This document shows positions 36,376 through 48,564 of a DNA stretch of 60,432 nt, piece by piece (position 1 is the stretch's first letter; every line of letters begins with the position of its first letter). Source of the DNA: Allomyces macrogynus ATCC 38327. Its lineage: Eukaryota > Blastocladiomycota > Blastocladiomycetes > Blastocladiales > Blastocladiaceae. The DNA is taken from positions 909,788 to 970,219 of the forward strand of contig GG745335.1 in assembly GCA_000151295.1 (NCBI GenBank), written 5' to 3'. Under the pieces are notes generated by a model. That model was not told the DNA's origin, ran no database searches, and was given only the letters and a program-made list of their open reading frames with translations. The translations under genes were made by a program, and so were the position numbers.

Positions 36376-39365
36376 CTACATGATTGATGCCGGCACATTG
36401 GGCACGACCAAGTAATCAGACCGCACGCGACGCATTTTCGTGAGCCCGCGCAAGACCACGTCGTCGGGCGGCACCACGAGTGGGCCCTCGGCAGGCGGTG
36501 GCGGCGACCCCGACGCGACCAGGTCCGACGAGCTCTCGGCCGGGCCCGAAACGGGTGTCGGCGGTGCCTGGAACTGATGCTGCTGCGCGGCCAAGGTCAC
36601 GGCCTCGCACTTGATGGCGTCGCGCACCGACAGCGGTTTCGCGGACCCGACGGTGCCGAACCGGTCGTGCAGCGCAAAGTAGTACCGGAGGTACGCGGAG
36701 GTCTTGACGGTAACGTTGAAGTGGACGCCCTCGATAAAAAAGCGCTCCATGTCGTTCCTGGTGGGATCGGTAAGGTCGGTGCTCAGTGTTCATGCCAGGT
36801 GCGGCGAAGCAAAAGAAGACGACGAGCACGTACAGGTCCTTGACTTTCGCGTCAGGGAACACGGTGCAGAAATCAATGTTCCATACGGCCTGGTCGTCCC
36901 ACACTTTGGAGGCCAAGAGCAGCGCTCCTAGCGTCTGGAAGAGGAACAAGGCGTTAACGCCAATCCAAAAAAGAATGCAAGCGCGCGAATTACCAACCAA
37001 GCGAGCCCAATTGGCCGAGTAAATGTTGATGCGCGTGTTGTGCAGAATCCGCTCGAGGTAGATCAGCGTAATCACGCAAATGTCGGATCCGAGCTGCGCG
37101 GCCTCGAACAGGGTCAGGAGGAAAAAGTTGATGGTCTCGAACGCGGGCGGCACAGACGGGTGCGACATGACAGTCGCTTTCTGAACAATTCATGGCGGGG
37201 GATGGTGAGGGAAACCAAAAGGATGATTCCGTCCCGCTCGCAAACCGGGCCAACTAGGTATGCACCGAGAGCGGATACACATCCTCGTGAAACAGCCGAT
37301 GTGACCGAAACTGCCGCGCGCGATGCGCCTCCTGAATCATGTCATAAATCGCCGACGCGACCATGCGCACCGTCGCCGCGAGCTCCGACCGGCTTGGGGT
37401 ACCCGCGGCCAAATTGAGCGTCGAGCAACTGTTAAACTTGTTCATCTGGACTTTCGCACGCACGGGTGTCGTGGCCGACGTCGTGAAATGCGTGAAGACG
37501 GGTTCGCGCAGCTCCACATCGTGCATTTGGAACGGCGACGTGGGCTCATCGAGGTTGAGCGAAATGGACGACGACGACGCGTTCGTGTCTTGTCCCGCAT
37601 CGAGGTGCACCGCCAGGGCGGCATGGCTGCTGCCCTGGCTCAACGTGGTCAACGTCCCGTGGCTCGTCCCGCGGTTGTTGTCATTTTCCGCGGTCACGGT
37701 CGGAGCCACGACGTCGACGCGGATCACGTTGGGCGTCACCGACGCCGTCCAGTACGGGTCCGAGTCGAGCGGCGGCGACATGACGGTGATGGCAAGGGGT
37801 TGCGCAGTCGTCGTGTCGTCGCTCACGATCATTTTCGGCAAAGTTTCGTCGCTTGGACCCGCGTCCGTCGGCAGGAAGGACGCGAATCCGGCTGGCAGGT
37901 CCAAATTCGACGATGGGATGTCCACGTTGATCTTGGGTGACGTGTTCGCGGCAACGACCAGCGGCGACGCCGTCGAGAGCTTTTGGAACGAGAGAAAGTG
38001 GTCGTCGGCGCTATCGTTCGACAGGTGCGAGCTGTGACCCGCCGACGCCGGGTGGTAAACAGAGGTGGTGGTCGGATGTTCCGAGCTGGCGGTGCGCTGG
38101 ATCCCGTTGACGAGCGGCCCCGAATGAACCGACGGGTCCGGCGGCGGAATCATGACTGACATGGTGATGTTGGTCTTGTCCACGGCCTCGGCGTCGTTAC
38201 TCTTGCGCGGCCTGTCCATCGAGTAGCTGCGGAACGTGTCGTCCATGAGCCGAGCAGCAGTGCGCTTTGGCGCAGCCGAGCCGCAGAGGGGCTGGTCGTG
38301 CTCAAGGGTAGAATGCGACTCCGTCTTGGAGCTCTGGTCGTCAGTGGCGGCCGGGGCAGGTTCATCGCTGCATTGCTTGAGCTGTTCCCGGTAACTGGGT
38401 AACGAACCGGGTGCTTCGGGGCTCTCGTCGTCGTCGGGCGTGTGGGAGGTAGTGGCGAGGCGCGAGAGCTGGTGCTGATCTAGAAAACACGATGGCCAAA
38501 GTGAGGAGCACGAACACGGAAACCAAAATGAGCTAGAGCACGCACAAATGAGCACTCCCGGCTTATGCGCTGCCGCACCGCGGATCAGGCCCTTGCTCTC
38601 AGACAAGTCGGTGCTGCGCATCGATTCGCGGCCCGAGCTCGGCAGACCGCCAAGACTTGGTCGGTGCCGTGAGCGGTCAAACGACGGCAAGACCACGTCA
38701 CCCGACGACATGCGCCGTGCCTTGGGGCCGGCTGTGAGCGCTGGCGAGAGGAGCTGGTGTCGTGTGGGTGCTGCCGCCCCGGTCACCAAGCCCGCGCCGC
38801 GCGGGTCCATGGCGGTGGTCATGGCTTCGTTCGAGTGCGACGGCGTGTAGAAGGGCGAGTCGCGGCTTGAGTTGAACTGGCGGCGCGGCAGCTTGGGCTC
38901 GCGAATGATGCCCTCGGTCGACGAGTACTGGTCGGTCGTCGTGATGCCCTCCTCGCTCTCTTCAATCGAGTCGGTCGCTGGGAGCGCGGATACGACGTCG
39001 AACCCCGACGTCGAGACCGAGTGCGTGACCGACCGCGCGGGCAGGCCAGGGGGTACCCCTCGGCGACCTGTCAAGAGCGTCTCGGCCGACGTGCTCGACG
39101 CGAGCTTTTCGGAGGCGGCGCGGGCGCGCACCGCGTATCGGTTGAAGGGCGCAGCTGCGCCAGGTGTGGACGGGAGAGCAGCAAGGTCGTCGCCAAGAAC
39201 AGCGCGGGCCTGGCTGGTCGATGGGACCGAGGTGGGTGCCATATAGTTGAAGGTAGACGTGGTGAGCGCCGGCCCTCCTCCACTGCCACTGCCACCACTG
39301 CCATCGCTTCTGCCGCCATTCTTGGTGTGCAGCGGGTTCGAGGAGCGAAGCCCAAGCGACTTCAT
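36376..39365 (-). CDS. CCNY: Cyclin Y with a long disordered N-terminal extension
   Basis: Five exons: 39365-38546, 38479-37266, 37180-36998, 36934-36834, 36757-36376; 899 residues. The conserved part begins near residue 620 with FNSCSTLNLAAGT and SAIYDMIQEAHR, as in animal cyclin Y. It then continues through the cyclin box: FFLLTLFEAAQLGSDICVI, TLIYLERI, GALLLASKVWDDQAVWNIDF, DMERFFIEGVHFNVTV and SAYLRYYFALHDRF. Cyclin Y activates CDK14/16-type kinases (Pho85/PFTAIRE-like) at membranes. The first 600 residues are Ser/Thr/Pro-rich with many phosphorylation-type motifs and a polyglycine stretch; animal cyclin Y lacks this. The first intron (38545-38480, GTGCGT…CTAG) is 66 nt and has no in-frame stop, so retaining it would insert 22 residues. 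Its removal is inferred from the sites and the Cys/Trp/Phe-rich text it encodes. Confidence 0.88.
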
Positions 39366-40129
39366 TGTCCCATTTCACGCAATCCTCGAGCGCTGCTGAC
39401 CGTTGACGCTCTGGTACGTGTTGCGTCGAGTTCAGGGGGCGGTTCAAACGGGCAAGATCGACTCTGGACGGGACCCCCTGGTTCGTGCAGGGGCAAGCGG
39501 TAGGGGCCAGGAGCGGGAACAACGGTCCCTCGGGGCTGTTCGCCACCGTTGGCGTCGGCGCGGCGAGCGATGAGAAAGGCGACGAGAAGGGCGAAAATTG
39601 GCAAATTTGGGTGGGCAAGGAGCGATTGCGACCAGTCGGGTCGGAGCGGAGAAGGGAGCAGGGGAAGGGGGACCGCTGCCGCGAGCCCTGGAATAATGGG
39701 CCGCGTCGAGTGTCTTCCGCTGTCCGAGTACAAACAGACGCAGCAAGTGCGGAAGATGATTTGGCGTGCTGGAGAAGAACCCACTGGTCGTGAACAATGA
39801 TAATTTCTGATGATGATTACGAAACAAACGCGTCTCGAGCGGCCCAGGGAGACGTGTCGAGTTGTCACATGAGATGAGTGGAGGCATGCGATGCTTGGCA
39901 CCCCTGAGAGCAAGACCCTGGCACTGGCGCGTCGTGCTCGCCCCCACGTTTGGCGATCCAAGCTGGGCGACCTTTGGCGATCCCAATCCCCGCGCTCGCA
40001 CGACGCGACTTCCCCGCTCTCCTGGCGGTCGACCTTGAACCATTTGCGCCGGAACAAAGCACGAACGATCCCCGTAACTTCAATACAGCGAGCGCCAACC
40101 GACCAGCTGCAGCGTCCCACAGCTCAGCC
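39366..40129. other. Divergent intergenic region of cyclin Y and SETD3-like genes
   Basis: 764 bp between two divergent start codons. Frames within are short and without motifs. It should contain both promoters. Confidence 0.45.
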
Positions 40130-42267
40130 ATGTCCTCGCGAATTCAAAACCGTCGCGCCGAGTACCTGAACGCCGTCGAGAACGTTCTCCAGAAAATTGC
40201 GACCTGTTTGTGATCAATTTGCTCTTGCCAGTTTTTGTCGTCACGATTCGCGCAAATGGACGACTGGACAATCACTCCATGCAACCATTCCTCACCCCTG
40301 ACGGCAACGCGCGTCGTTTTCCCGTTCTCTCAGGTGGACAGCTTGCTTTGCCGCTCGGCGTCAAGCCCGACATTGAGTGGCAGTATTTCGAGGAGCTGAA
40401 CGACATTCAAGTGGAGCTGGCGACCATTCAAGCTGACGCTGGTGCGTGTCAGCAACACTGGCACGCCCGAGTCGAATTTGGACGGACGCGGCTGTTTTTC
40501 TTGCGCGACATCTCGCGCATGCTCACGTTCGTGTTTCGACACTAGACAAGTTGTTGCGCTCCAAGAATGCCGTGATCAAGGAGCCCGCGCCGCTGTCGCA
40601 GCGGCTCGACGCGTTTGTCGACTGGCTGCACCGCAACGGTGTGTCTCGAGACGTGCCCGTCCAATTCGTGTCGGGTTTGAACGAGGGCATTGGCGCGATT
40701 GCCAAGCGCGACATTGCAGTATGTGAACGTCAATTGTCCTCTTCCGATCTGGTCGTGGCCGCAATGCCAAGTTGACCAATTCTTCCGTCTCGACTCGTAG
40801 GAGGGCGAGGAGCTCATTTCCATTCCACGGTCGGTCCTCTTGAGCTTGGTGACCGCCTACGAGTCCAAGCGGATGCGTGCGGCCATGACCTCGGTTCCGA
40901 ATCTCGCGAAGCTGCCCGCTCACCTGCTCTTGGTGCTGCACCTTGTCGACGAAAAGAACGACCCAAACTCGTTTTGGAAGCCGTACATTGACGTTCTTCC
41001 GGAAACGTTTGCGTTGCCCGTGTTCTTTGACCCCGAGGACATGACCGAGCTCCAAAGCACGACCGTTTTCCGTACGTTAAGGGCGAGAGCTGTTCCTTTC
41101 GCGCGAATCTCGGGTGGATAACCACAAGCTCACACGGCCGTGCTCATAGGCGAAACGATCGAGCAACTGCGCAGCATGCTCAATTCGTACGTGCAATGTT
41201 TCCGGATCGTCGAGGCGTCAAAGCTGATGCCGATCCACAAGTTTACGTGGTCGACGTTCCGATGGGGGCTCGGCGTGTTGCAGACGCGCCAAAACATGAT
41301 TCCGGCCTACACGGTCGAGGAAATGGAGGGGTCCAATGGCCAGCGCACGCCCGAGGTCAAGGCATTGGCGCTCATTCCGGGCTGGGACATGCTCAATCAC
41401 CGCGAGGGGCTGCCAGTGCGTTTTCTCTTCCCTTCACTTCTCCTCGTATCACGGCACTCTCGATGTGTCACAAGCCGTTTCTGATGGTTACGACTTGGCG
41501 TCCTCCCCCTCCACCCCCTCCAGATCACGTCTGAGTCCAACATCCAAGACGGGTCGCAAAACTGCACGTCGCCCGCTGCGTACAAGGCCGGCACTCAAGT
41601 GTTTATCGCCTACACGACGCACCGCCCGAACCGGCACCGGTTCCTGCACTCTGGGTTCCTGGGCGACGTGCCTCGGTCGGTCGCCGGCGACTTTGTGCGC
41701 ATCATGTTCCGGTTCCCGGCGCTCAAGGATGTGGACGAGCGCAAGACACTTGCGCGCACCAAGTTTGGCCTGCAGGAACCGTTCCCGCTCGACCTCTGCG
41801 TGCCCATTGCCAACAATTACGACAATGTGATTGGCACGCTCGCGTGCGCCGTCGGCACGCCCGCCGACTTGGCGTGGATGCAGGACAAGCTCGAGGACCT
41901 GGTCGATGAGGCCACGTCGCGCGAGGTCTATGCACGCAACGCGCGCACCGTCTCGCGCGCGTTCAAGGCGGCGATTGGAGACGCAACGGCGAGTCAAGAT
42001 GCGTACGTGCTGGAGTGCTCGGTCAAGATCATCAACTACGTCAAGCTGCAGGCGACGATGTTGCAGCGGCGGTTGAAGGACACGGCCGCGAGCGACACGG
42101 CCGCGCTCAAGAAGCTGGTCAACGTCAAGTCGGTCCGTGACCAGTTTCACAAGAACGTGCTGCAGATGCGCGCTGTCGAGCGAATCATTGCGCAGGATCT
42201 GGTGGCCGATGCGGACAAGGTCTTGCAAAAGGCGCAGGCGGCGGCAGGGTCCAAGGCATCGTCGTGA
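40130..42267 (+). CDS. SETD3: SETD3-like SET-domain protein methyltransferase
   Basis: Six exons: 40130-40205, 40334-40441, 40546-40718, 40801-41071, 41150-41415, 41524-42267; 545 residues. The N-terminus (MSSRIQNRRAEYLNAVENVL) and a coiled linker precede the split SET domain. GLNEGIGAIAKRDIAEGEEL is the SAM-binding start, the insert contains NSFWKPYIDVLPETF and FRWGLGVLQTRQNMIP, and the catalytic end holds ALIPGWDMLNH and TQVFIAYTTHRPN. A Rubisco-LSMT-type helical substrate-binding domain follows. This layout matches SETD3 (actin histidine methyltransferase) and plant/fungal LSMT-like enzymes. In SETD3 the Asn-His pair of the WDMxNH motif and a Tyr of IxYG form the active site; here the second motif is IAYTTH, so the usual Gly is Thr. 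Substrate could be actin or another protein. Confidence 0.88.
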
Positions 42268-42773
42268 TCACCACGGCCCCGATTTTGTGCGTGGGGCACG
42301 TCGGGCGTCGTCGTCGTCCGCTCAACTTAATCATAGACCCATTTCCTGCATTATTTTCGTTGGCCTCTTCGCCGTGCGAGACGCGTCGGGCGCGGCCGTC
42401 GTGATGTTGCGTCGTGGGGTTCGACGACCCCATGATATTAGCCGATAATCCGCACGCTGCAGCAAAACGAAGGCGAAAGATGAAACACGGCGCCAAATCC
42501 GTTCAAAAGCCCGTTCTGAAACAGCAGAAATCGCACGTGTGGAATCGGGCAGAGTTTTTGGGCAGAAAAACGCTGAGAAAAATTCGAAAAGCAGTTGATC
42601 CACACGACACTGCAAGGCTTCGAGGAGCATGGCCTGGCCCGGGTCGTGCAGCTGTTGTCGCCACCGACCTTGTCGTTTTGTCCACGACCATCACGATCCA
42701 CGACTCCTTCTCCCTTTGCTACCTGCTGCTGCAACCCCAATCCAACAACCGACCGACCGACCGACCGACCACG
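42268..42773. other. Intergenic; GACC repeats in the leader
   Basis: Lies between the SETD3-like stop and the M3 peptidase start. Five GACC units (42751-42770) sit immediately 5' of the peptidase ATG and would be in its 5' UTR. Confidence 0.5.
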
Positions 42774-44942
42774 ATGCCGGTCTCCACGCCCGCGGCCGCT
42801 AACCTCCACTTTGCGCTGACTGCCGAGGATGTGCGCGCGATTGGCGACCGTATCATCCGCGCGTCGACGCGCGTGTTTGACGAGATTGCCGCGCTCGACG
42901 AGGCCGAGTGCACGTTCGAGTCGGTGATTGTGCGCATGGCCAAGCTCGAGAACATGGCCGGGTCCGAGGCCGCGCGCGCGTCGTTCATGCAGTACGTTGA
43001 GGATGATCGGCCAAGCATCGCGCGCCAGATGGCACGAAGGCAGGTGGAACTGATGTGTGTCGGTAACGCAAACGTCTAGGAACGTGGCCGTCGACAAGGC
43101 GACGCGTGACGCGAGCCAGGAAGTGTCGCAGCAGCTCGAGGAGTTTGAGATCGAGTCTTCGATGCGCGAGGACCTCTACCGCGCCGTGCGCGCCGCCGCG
43201 AGCAAGCTGCCCGCTGACGTCGACGACGAGGACCGCCGGCTCGTGGAGCGCCAGCTCCAGCAGTTTGAGCGCAACGGTCTGGCCCTCCCGACTGACAAGC
43301 GCGAGGAGCTCAAGCAGATCAAGAAGCGGCTCGCGGAGATTGGCATCCAGTTTTCGCGCAACAAGGCCGAGGACGCGACGTTTGTCCCGCTCACCGCCGA
43401 GGAGCTTGACGGGATGCCCGCTGACTACCTCGAGAGCCTGACCAAGCTCGATGACGGCCGGTACAAGGTGACCATGTCCTACCCGGACCGCCTGCCGTGC
43501 ATGCGCAAGGCGCGCAACCCGGAGACACGCAAGAAGCTCGAGGAGGCCGCGACGCGCATGTGCCCGGAGAACGTGGGCCTGCTCGAGGAAATGGTCGTGC
43601 TGCGCGCCAAGGCCGCGGCCCTGCTCGGGTTCCCGACACATGCGGCCTACAAGCTCGAGATCAACATGGCCAAGAAGCCCGAGACCGTCCTCTCGTTCCT
43701 CGACGACCTCAAGACCAAGCTGATGCCGCTAGGCCAGCATGACTACGACCAGCTCCTGGAGATCAAGAACGCCGAGCGCGAGAAGCTTGGTCTGCCTGAG
43801 GAGAACCAGCTCTTTGCGTGGGACTTGGCCTACTACAACAACCTGCTCATCGAGCGCGACTTTGACGTGGACCACGAGCTCGTCAAGCAGTACTTCCCGT
43901 TCGAGATTGTGACCAAAGGCATGCTCAGTCTCTACTCCAAGATTCTCGGCATCACATTCACGCAGGCGACCGACGTGGCCGTTTGGCACTCGGACGTGAC
44001 CGTCTGGCACGTGCACGACACCGAGACCAAGGACTACATTGGCACCTTCTTCCTCGACTTGCACCCGCGCGAGGGTGCCTACAAGCATGCGGCCGTCTTC
44101 CCGCTGCGCCCCGCCTGCCGTCTCGCCGACGGTGGGTACCAGACGCCCGTGGCTGCCATGAAGGCCAACTTCTCGAAGTCGGGCACCGACACGCCGTCGC
44201 TGTGCAAGCACGACGAACTGGTCACCTACTACCACGAGCTCGGCCACGTCATGCACGTGATTCTCTCGCAGACCAAGTACGCGCGATTCCACGGCACGTC
44301 GGTCGCCGGCGACTTCGTGGAGGCGCCGTCGCAGATGCTCGAGAACTGGTGCTGGGAGCCCGAGATTCTCGAGTTCCTGTCGTCGCACTGGAAGACGGGA
44401 GAGAAGATCCCGGCCGACTTGGTCGCGCGGCTCGTCAAGACCGAGCACGTCAATGGCGGTCTCATGAACCTGCGCCAAATCTTCTTTGGCCTGTTCGACA
44501 TGACGCTGCACACGCGCGACCCGGCGTCGGACGTGGCTGTCGCGTCGACCAACCTCTACAACTCGCTGCGCAAGGAGGTGACGCTGCTCCCGGCGCCGGA
44601 GGACTCGTTCGGCCACGCCACGTTTGACCATCTTGCCGGCGGTATGGTTTTTTTTTTCTACTATCTCGTGACAACGGAGCGACGTCGCAGAACTAATGCA
44701 CGCATTCCCCGACAACAGGCTACGACGCAGGTTACTATGGGTACCTCTGGTCCAAGGTGTTTGCCGCCGACATGTACTGGTCGCGCTTCAAGGTCGACGG
44801 GATCACGAACCCGAAGGTCGGTCTCGACTACCGTCGGTGCATCCTGCACCCGGGCGCGTCGCGCGACGAAATGGACCTGCTCATCGACTTCCTGGGCCGC
44901 AAGCCCACGTCGGACGCGTTCCTCAAGAGTCTCGGCCTGTAA
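42774..44942 (+). CDS. M3 metallopeptidase (thimet oligopeptidase/saccharolysin family)
   Basis: Three exons (42774-42991, 43080-44641, 44719-44942; introns 88 and 77 nt) give 667 residues, the normal cytosolic length. ATG 42774 is the first in frame after a GACC-repeat leader. The N-terminal helical half shows FEIESSMREDLY and FERNGLALPTDKREELKQI. The active site is YYHELGHVMHVIL, an HExxH motif with His458, Glu459 and His462, and a third zinc ligand in the GDFVEAPSQMLENW segment (Glu of FVEAPSQ). The C-terminus has AGYYGYLWSKVFAADM, typical of the family. These enzymes cut short peptides released by the proteasome or in mitochondria. No presequence is visible, so a cytosolic form is likely (yeast Prd1 relative). 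Confidence 0.95.
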
Positions 44943-45015
44943 GATTGATGCTGCACCGTTGAGTTTTGATTGTTTGCTCGGCCCGCGCCGACATTGCTGC
45001 TTTCAAGTATGATTC

Positions 45016-46021
45016 CTACCCTGAAACACGAATAGATTGCATGACGACTTGGTTTTCATTTTGCGTTTGCAACCAGTGCAATCCATGTCCTCCATGGCAG
45101 AGAAAGCCGTCCAACAGCGAGTTCAGTTGCGCAAACTAGGGCTACTGTGTATTTGATGGCGAAGTAAAGCGATCACGAAAATGATGCCCGGAATGGACTC
45201 ACTGCAAACCCCACATCGAACCGCACCAGCGCGGCCTTGCGCGGTGTCGGTGCAGGAGACGCGACCACAGTACGTGCATCGGGCGAGTTGAGCGCGTCCT
45301 GGATCTCGCTCTCCTTCTGCCCCCAGTCAATCACACTGACCGATTTCCGACCGCGGAGGGAGACCTAGATTCATTGTAATCGCCGTGAGCTGCATGAAAC
45401 CGACACCAATCACCAAGTACACTCAGTTACAACGCACCTTCAACCGCCTTGCCGCCCGCTGCGGCGTCGTGACCGCCAACAGCTCATCATCGTGCAATCC
45501 CAGCGACGCCGCAGCCGCAGCCGGGGACGCAGACACAGCTGGGGATGCGGCGCGAGAGCTACTTGCAGCGGGTGCTACGACCGCCGCGGGGGTCGCTCGA
45601 CGCACAGGCTGCCGCCGGCGCATCGGCAACGGTTCGTCCTCGTCGAGGTCGCTCAATGGGCTGTCGGAAGCGTCGAGATCACTCAACGAACTGTCGCTCG
45701 CCTGGTCGCGGTGTCGCCTCGGCGACTTGGTCGGGGTATCGGGCGCGCGGTGCTTTTTTCTCCGAGACACGGGCGATTCGGGAACGGCAGGGCTCGAGAG
45801 CGCGTCGGTCTAGGGTCCAGCGCGGCAGCAAATTAGCACTTTGCTGGATTGAGACAACGCTGCCATTGCGTGCCGTGGAGCGGCTCGAGTCTCGAGCGAG
45901 AAAGAGCGGGAGATGTGCTGACCTTGCGGCGCTTGGCTGAGGGGGTCCGAATCTCGTCGGTACTTGGACGGACCCGGGACGGGCTGGCCGAGGGTGCGGC
46001 AGTTGTGGAAGAGTCGTGCAT
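45016..46021 (-). CDS. Unidentified Ser/Pro/Arg-rich protein, 250 aa
   Basis: Four exons in phase: 46021-45923, 45809-45438, 45364-45203 and 45135-45016 (5' sites GTCAGC, GTGCGT, GTGAGT). The N-terminus (MHDSSTTAAPSASPSR, then IRTPSAKRRK) and exon 2 (RRKKHRAPDTPTKSPRRH, SDLDASDSPLSDLDEDEPLP) carry basic clusters and repeated TP/SP and SDLD sites, as in nuclear phosphoproteins. Exon 3 contains RGRKSVSVIDWGQKESEIQ and exon 4 a short hydrophobic end. I do not recognise a family. The last exon is the least certain. It converges with the M3 peptidase gene (73 bp apart). Confidence 0.55.
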
Positions 46022-46467
46022 GGCGCAGTGCTGAACGTCGTTTGCGGCAATTCTTACAGTCGATTGCAGGTCAGCGCGGCGAGTGGCCAGTCGTCGTTGT
46101 CGTTGGGTTGTATGAGCGAAGAAGCAGAAGACGGAAAGAAGGACCACCACAACGATGATGGTCGCGAAGCAATCCGACTCATTCCCACGTGCACTCAACT
46201 TCGCGACCTTTGGTCGCGCTGGTCGCGCTGGTCGCGCCGGATCACGAAGGTCGTGTGTTCGTTATATTCGTTTTGCCCATGGTGATCATCATGGAGCAGC
46301 CGTGGAGCGTCGTGAAACGCAAGAGCACCCGGGGGCCTGCCCAGCAAGCGGTATGGTCCCGACTAGGTATAATGACCGCGGAGAGCCGCGACGCCGTGGA
46401 GCACAGCAAATTGATATTGTCTGTACAAAACGCAAGGATCGAAAGAAATCACCACGGCGCTCCTGGA
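46022..46467. other. Intergenic; 9-bp triple repeat
   Basis: Between two minus-strand genes. Three copies of TGGTCGCGC lie at 46211-46237. No supported gene. Confidence 0.5.
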
Positions 46468-48564
46468 TCACGGCGTGTTCATGAGCGTCGACACGTCCTC
46501 GTCCGAGTACCCGAGCAAGTACAGCACGGCCGTCAGACTGTTCTGGTTGATCCGCGTCCGCGCGCGCTCCTGCACCTTGGGCTTGGCGTTGAACGCAATG
46601 CCGAGACCAGCGGCCGCCAACATCCACAGGTCGTTGGCACCGTCCCCCACGGCGATCACTTGCTCGGGCGTGATATTCTCGGCCTGCGCAATCACTTCGA
46701 GCAACTCGGCCTTCCGCTCGCCTGTGACAATGGGCCCGATCGTCTCGCCCGTCAACTTGCCGTCCGGCCCAACGCGCAACTGGTTGGCAAACGCATAGTC
46801 GAGCCCGAGTTCGGCCTTGACGTAATTCGCCAGCGGGATAAACCCACCGGAAATCACGGCCAACTTGTACCCGAGTTTCTTGAGACACCGGCACAGTTCG
46901 CGCGCGCCCGGGTTGAACGTGATCGTGGCGCGCACCGCGTCCAAGACGGTCGCGGGCGTGCCCTTGAGCAGCGCCACGCGCCGGCGCAACGACTCGGCAA
47001 ACGCGATTTCGCCGCGCATCGCCGACTCGGTGATGGCCGCCACCTTGTCGACGACGCCCGCGTGCCGCGCAATCTCGTCAATCACCTCCTGCTGGATCAG
47101 CGTTGAGTCCATGTCAAACACGACGAGCCGCTTGGACCGGCGGAAGACATTGGCCTCTTGCAGCGACACGTCGGTACCGTGCGTGCGCGACAGCGCAAAC
47201 AGGTCGGCACGAAACACGTCCACGTCCACGTCGCGCGGCACCGACAGCTTGTAGTCGACAGAGGTCATGGCGCCGGCCAGCGCCGAGTTGAGCCGCGCCA
47301 TGCGTTCCACGGAAATGCGGTAGGTCAAGAGCATTTTGGTGAAGTCGTTGAGGAACGCGGGCGTCAGACCGCGCTGGTTGAGAACCGTCGCGGTGTACTT
47401 GACACGGTTGTCGTAGGGCGCGTCCTCGAGCGACGGCGGCAGCGTGTTGGCGTCCTGCGCGTCAAACAGCAGGTTCGCGTTCCACCGCTTGGCGGTCGCC
47501 GTCAGGTCCTTGACAAAGGCCACGTCGAGCGGCGGCGAGGCCGGCAATTGCACGAGGACGGCAAAAGTGACGTGGTGGTGCAGGCGCGCAAAACTGAAAT
47601 CGTCGACGCGCAGATTCGCTTTGCTGATGCACTCGAGAAGCGCGGCAATAATATCGGTGCCGTGTGGACCCGACATGGTGATGAGCACGCGCTGCGACGG
47701 CAAGAGCGCGGCGGGCGGGAACCACGGCGTCGGCGTCTTGCCCTCGCGCAAGAGCGGGACGGAACTCGACGGGCGGCGGTCGATGGTATCGTCACCCACT
47801 CCGTTACCATCCGCGACGGTCATGACTTGCGACGTCGAGCCCATTTGGCGCGACGCCCGCAGGTGCGACGCCGGGCTCACGGCCGGAATAATCGGCGAAT
47901 CCAAGTTGATTTCAGCGACACCGGCCACTGACGCGAGTAACGACGCCTTGAGCTCGGCCAACTTGTTGTTGTGGTAGAACCGGTGGCCGCGCGTCAACTG
48001 CATCATATAAGACTCGGCAATATGCGGTCCCGCGCCCGACAGCCGCGCGTACTTTTTCAAAATCTTGGCGACACCCGTCAAGTTGAGAACTGCGTAGGAC
48101 TCGAGCTTTTGCACGCCGCGCAGCGCTTCCTGGGCCTTGTCGGCCGCCAGCGGCTGGTCGGCGCTCGCGGGCGAGTAGAGCTTGAGGAGCCGGTCCTCTT
48201 CGGTCTCGTAAAAGGCCGAGACGACAGCGACTTGCTCGTCCAGCATGAGAAAGAATTCTTTGGTCTGTTTGCATCGCGGAGAGTTGAATTCGAAGTCAGC
48301 CGATGTTCAGCGATTGTAGCAACGAGCCGTGCCAGCACGTACCGCAACGGCGAGCGTGGCCAAATGACGCGACGCAACGGCACCAACGTCAAACGGCGTC
48401 ACGGCCTCGCCCTCGACGGACGCGAGGTGCGGCAGCGTGGCCAGCGATGCCGACGCGACCGTCTGCTTGAGCAGCAGCTTGAGGCGCCCATAGTCGAGGA
48501 ACGCGGCCGCGTAGTTGGCCGGAAAACTCGCGCGCTTGGCGAGAAGCGTGTTGCCAAACTTCAT
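46468..48564 (-). CDS. SPX - ACT - ACT - phosphoserine phosphatase fusion
   Basis: Two exons (48564-48343 and 48264-46468; intron 78 nt, GTACGT) give 672 residues. Residues 1-150 form an SPX domain: MKFGNTLL at the start, LDYGRLKLLLK (Tyr25, Lys29), EFFLMLDEQVAVVSAFY, and LNLTGVAKILKKYARL (Lys141, Lys144, Lys145), i.e. the basic residues that bind inositol pyrophosphates in other SPX domains. After a Ser-rich linker come two ACT-like domains (about 265-345 and 360-445), then a full SerB-type HAD phosphatase: DMDST (Asp458, Asp460), AVISGG (Ser546) and GDGANDLWML (614 on). SerB hydrolyses phosphoserine to serine plus phosphate, the last step of serine synthesis. ACT domains in SerB bind serine. 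The junction keeps frame and codon bias and exon 2 itself contains SPX, ACT and SerB parts, so this is not an annotation join. Divergent from the cysteinyl-tRNA synthetase gene. Confidence 0.92.

Noticed and set aside
42751..42770. GACC x5 as a CRISPR or regulatory repeat array
   Set aside because: Perfect short tandem repeat without spacers, in a 5' UTR; an ordinary microsatellite.
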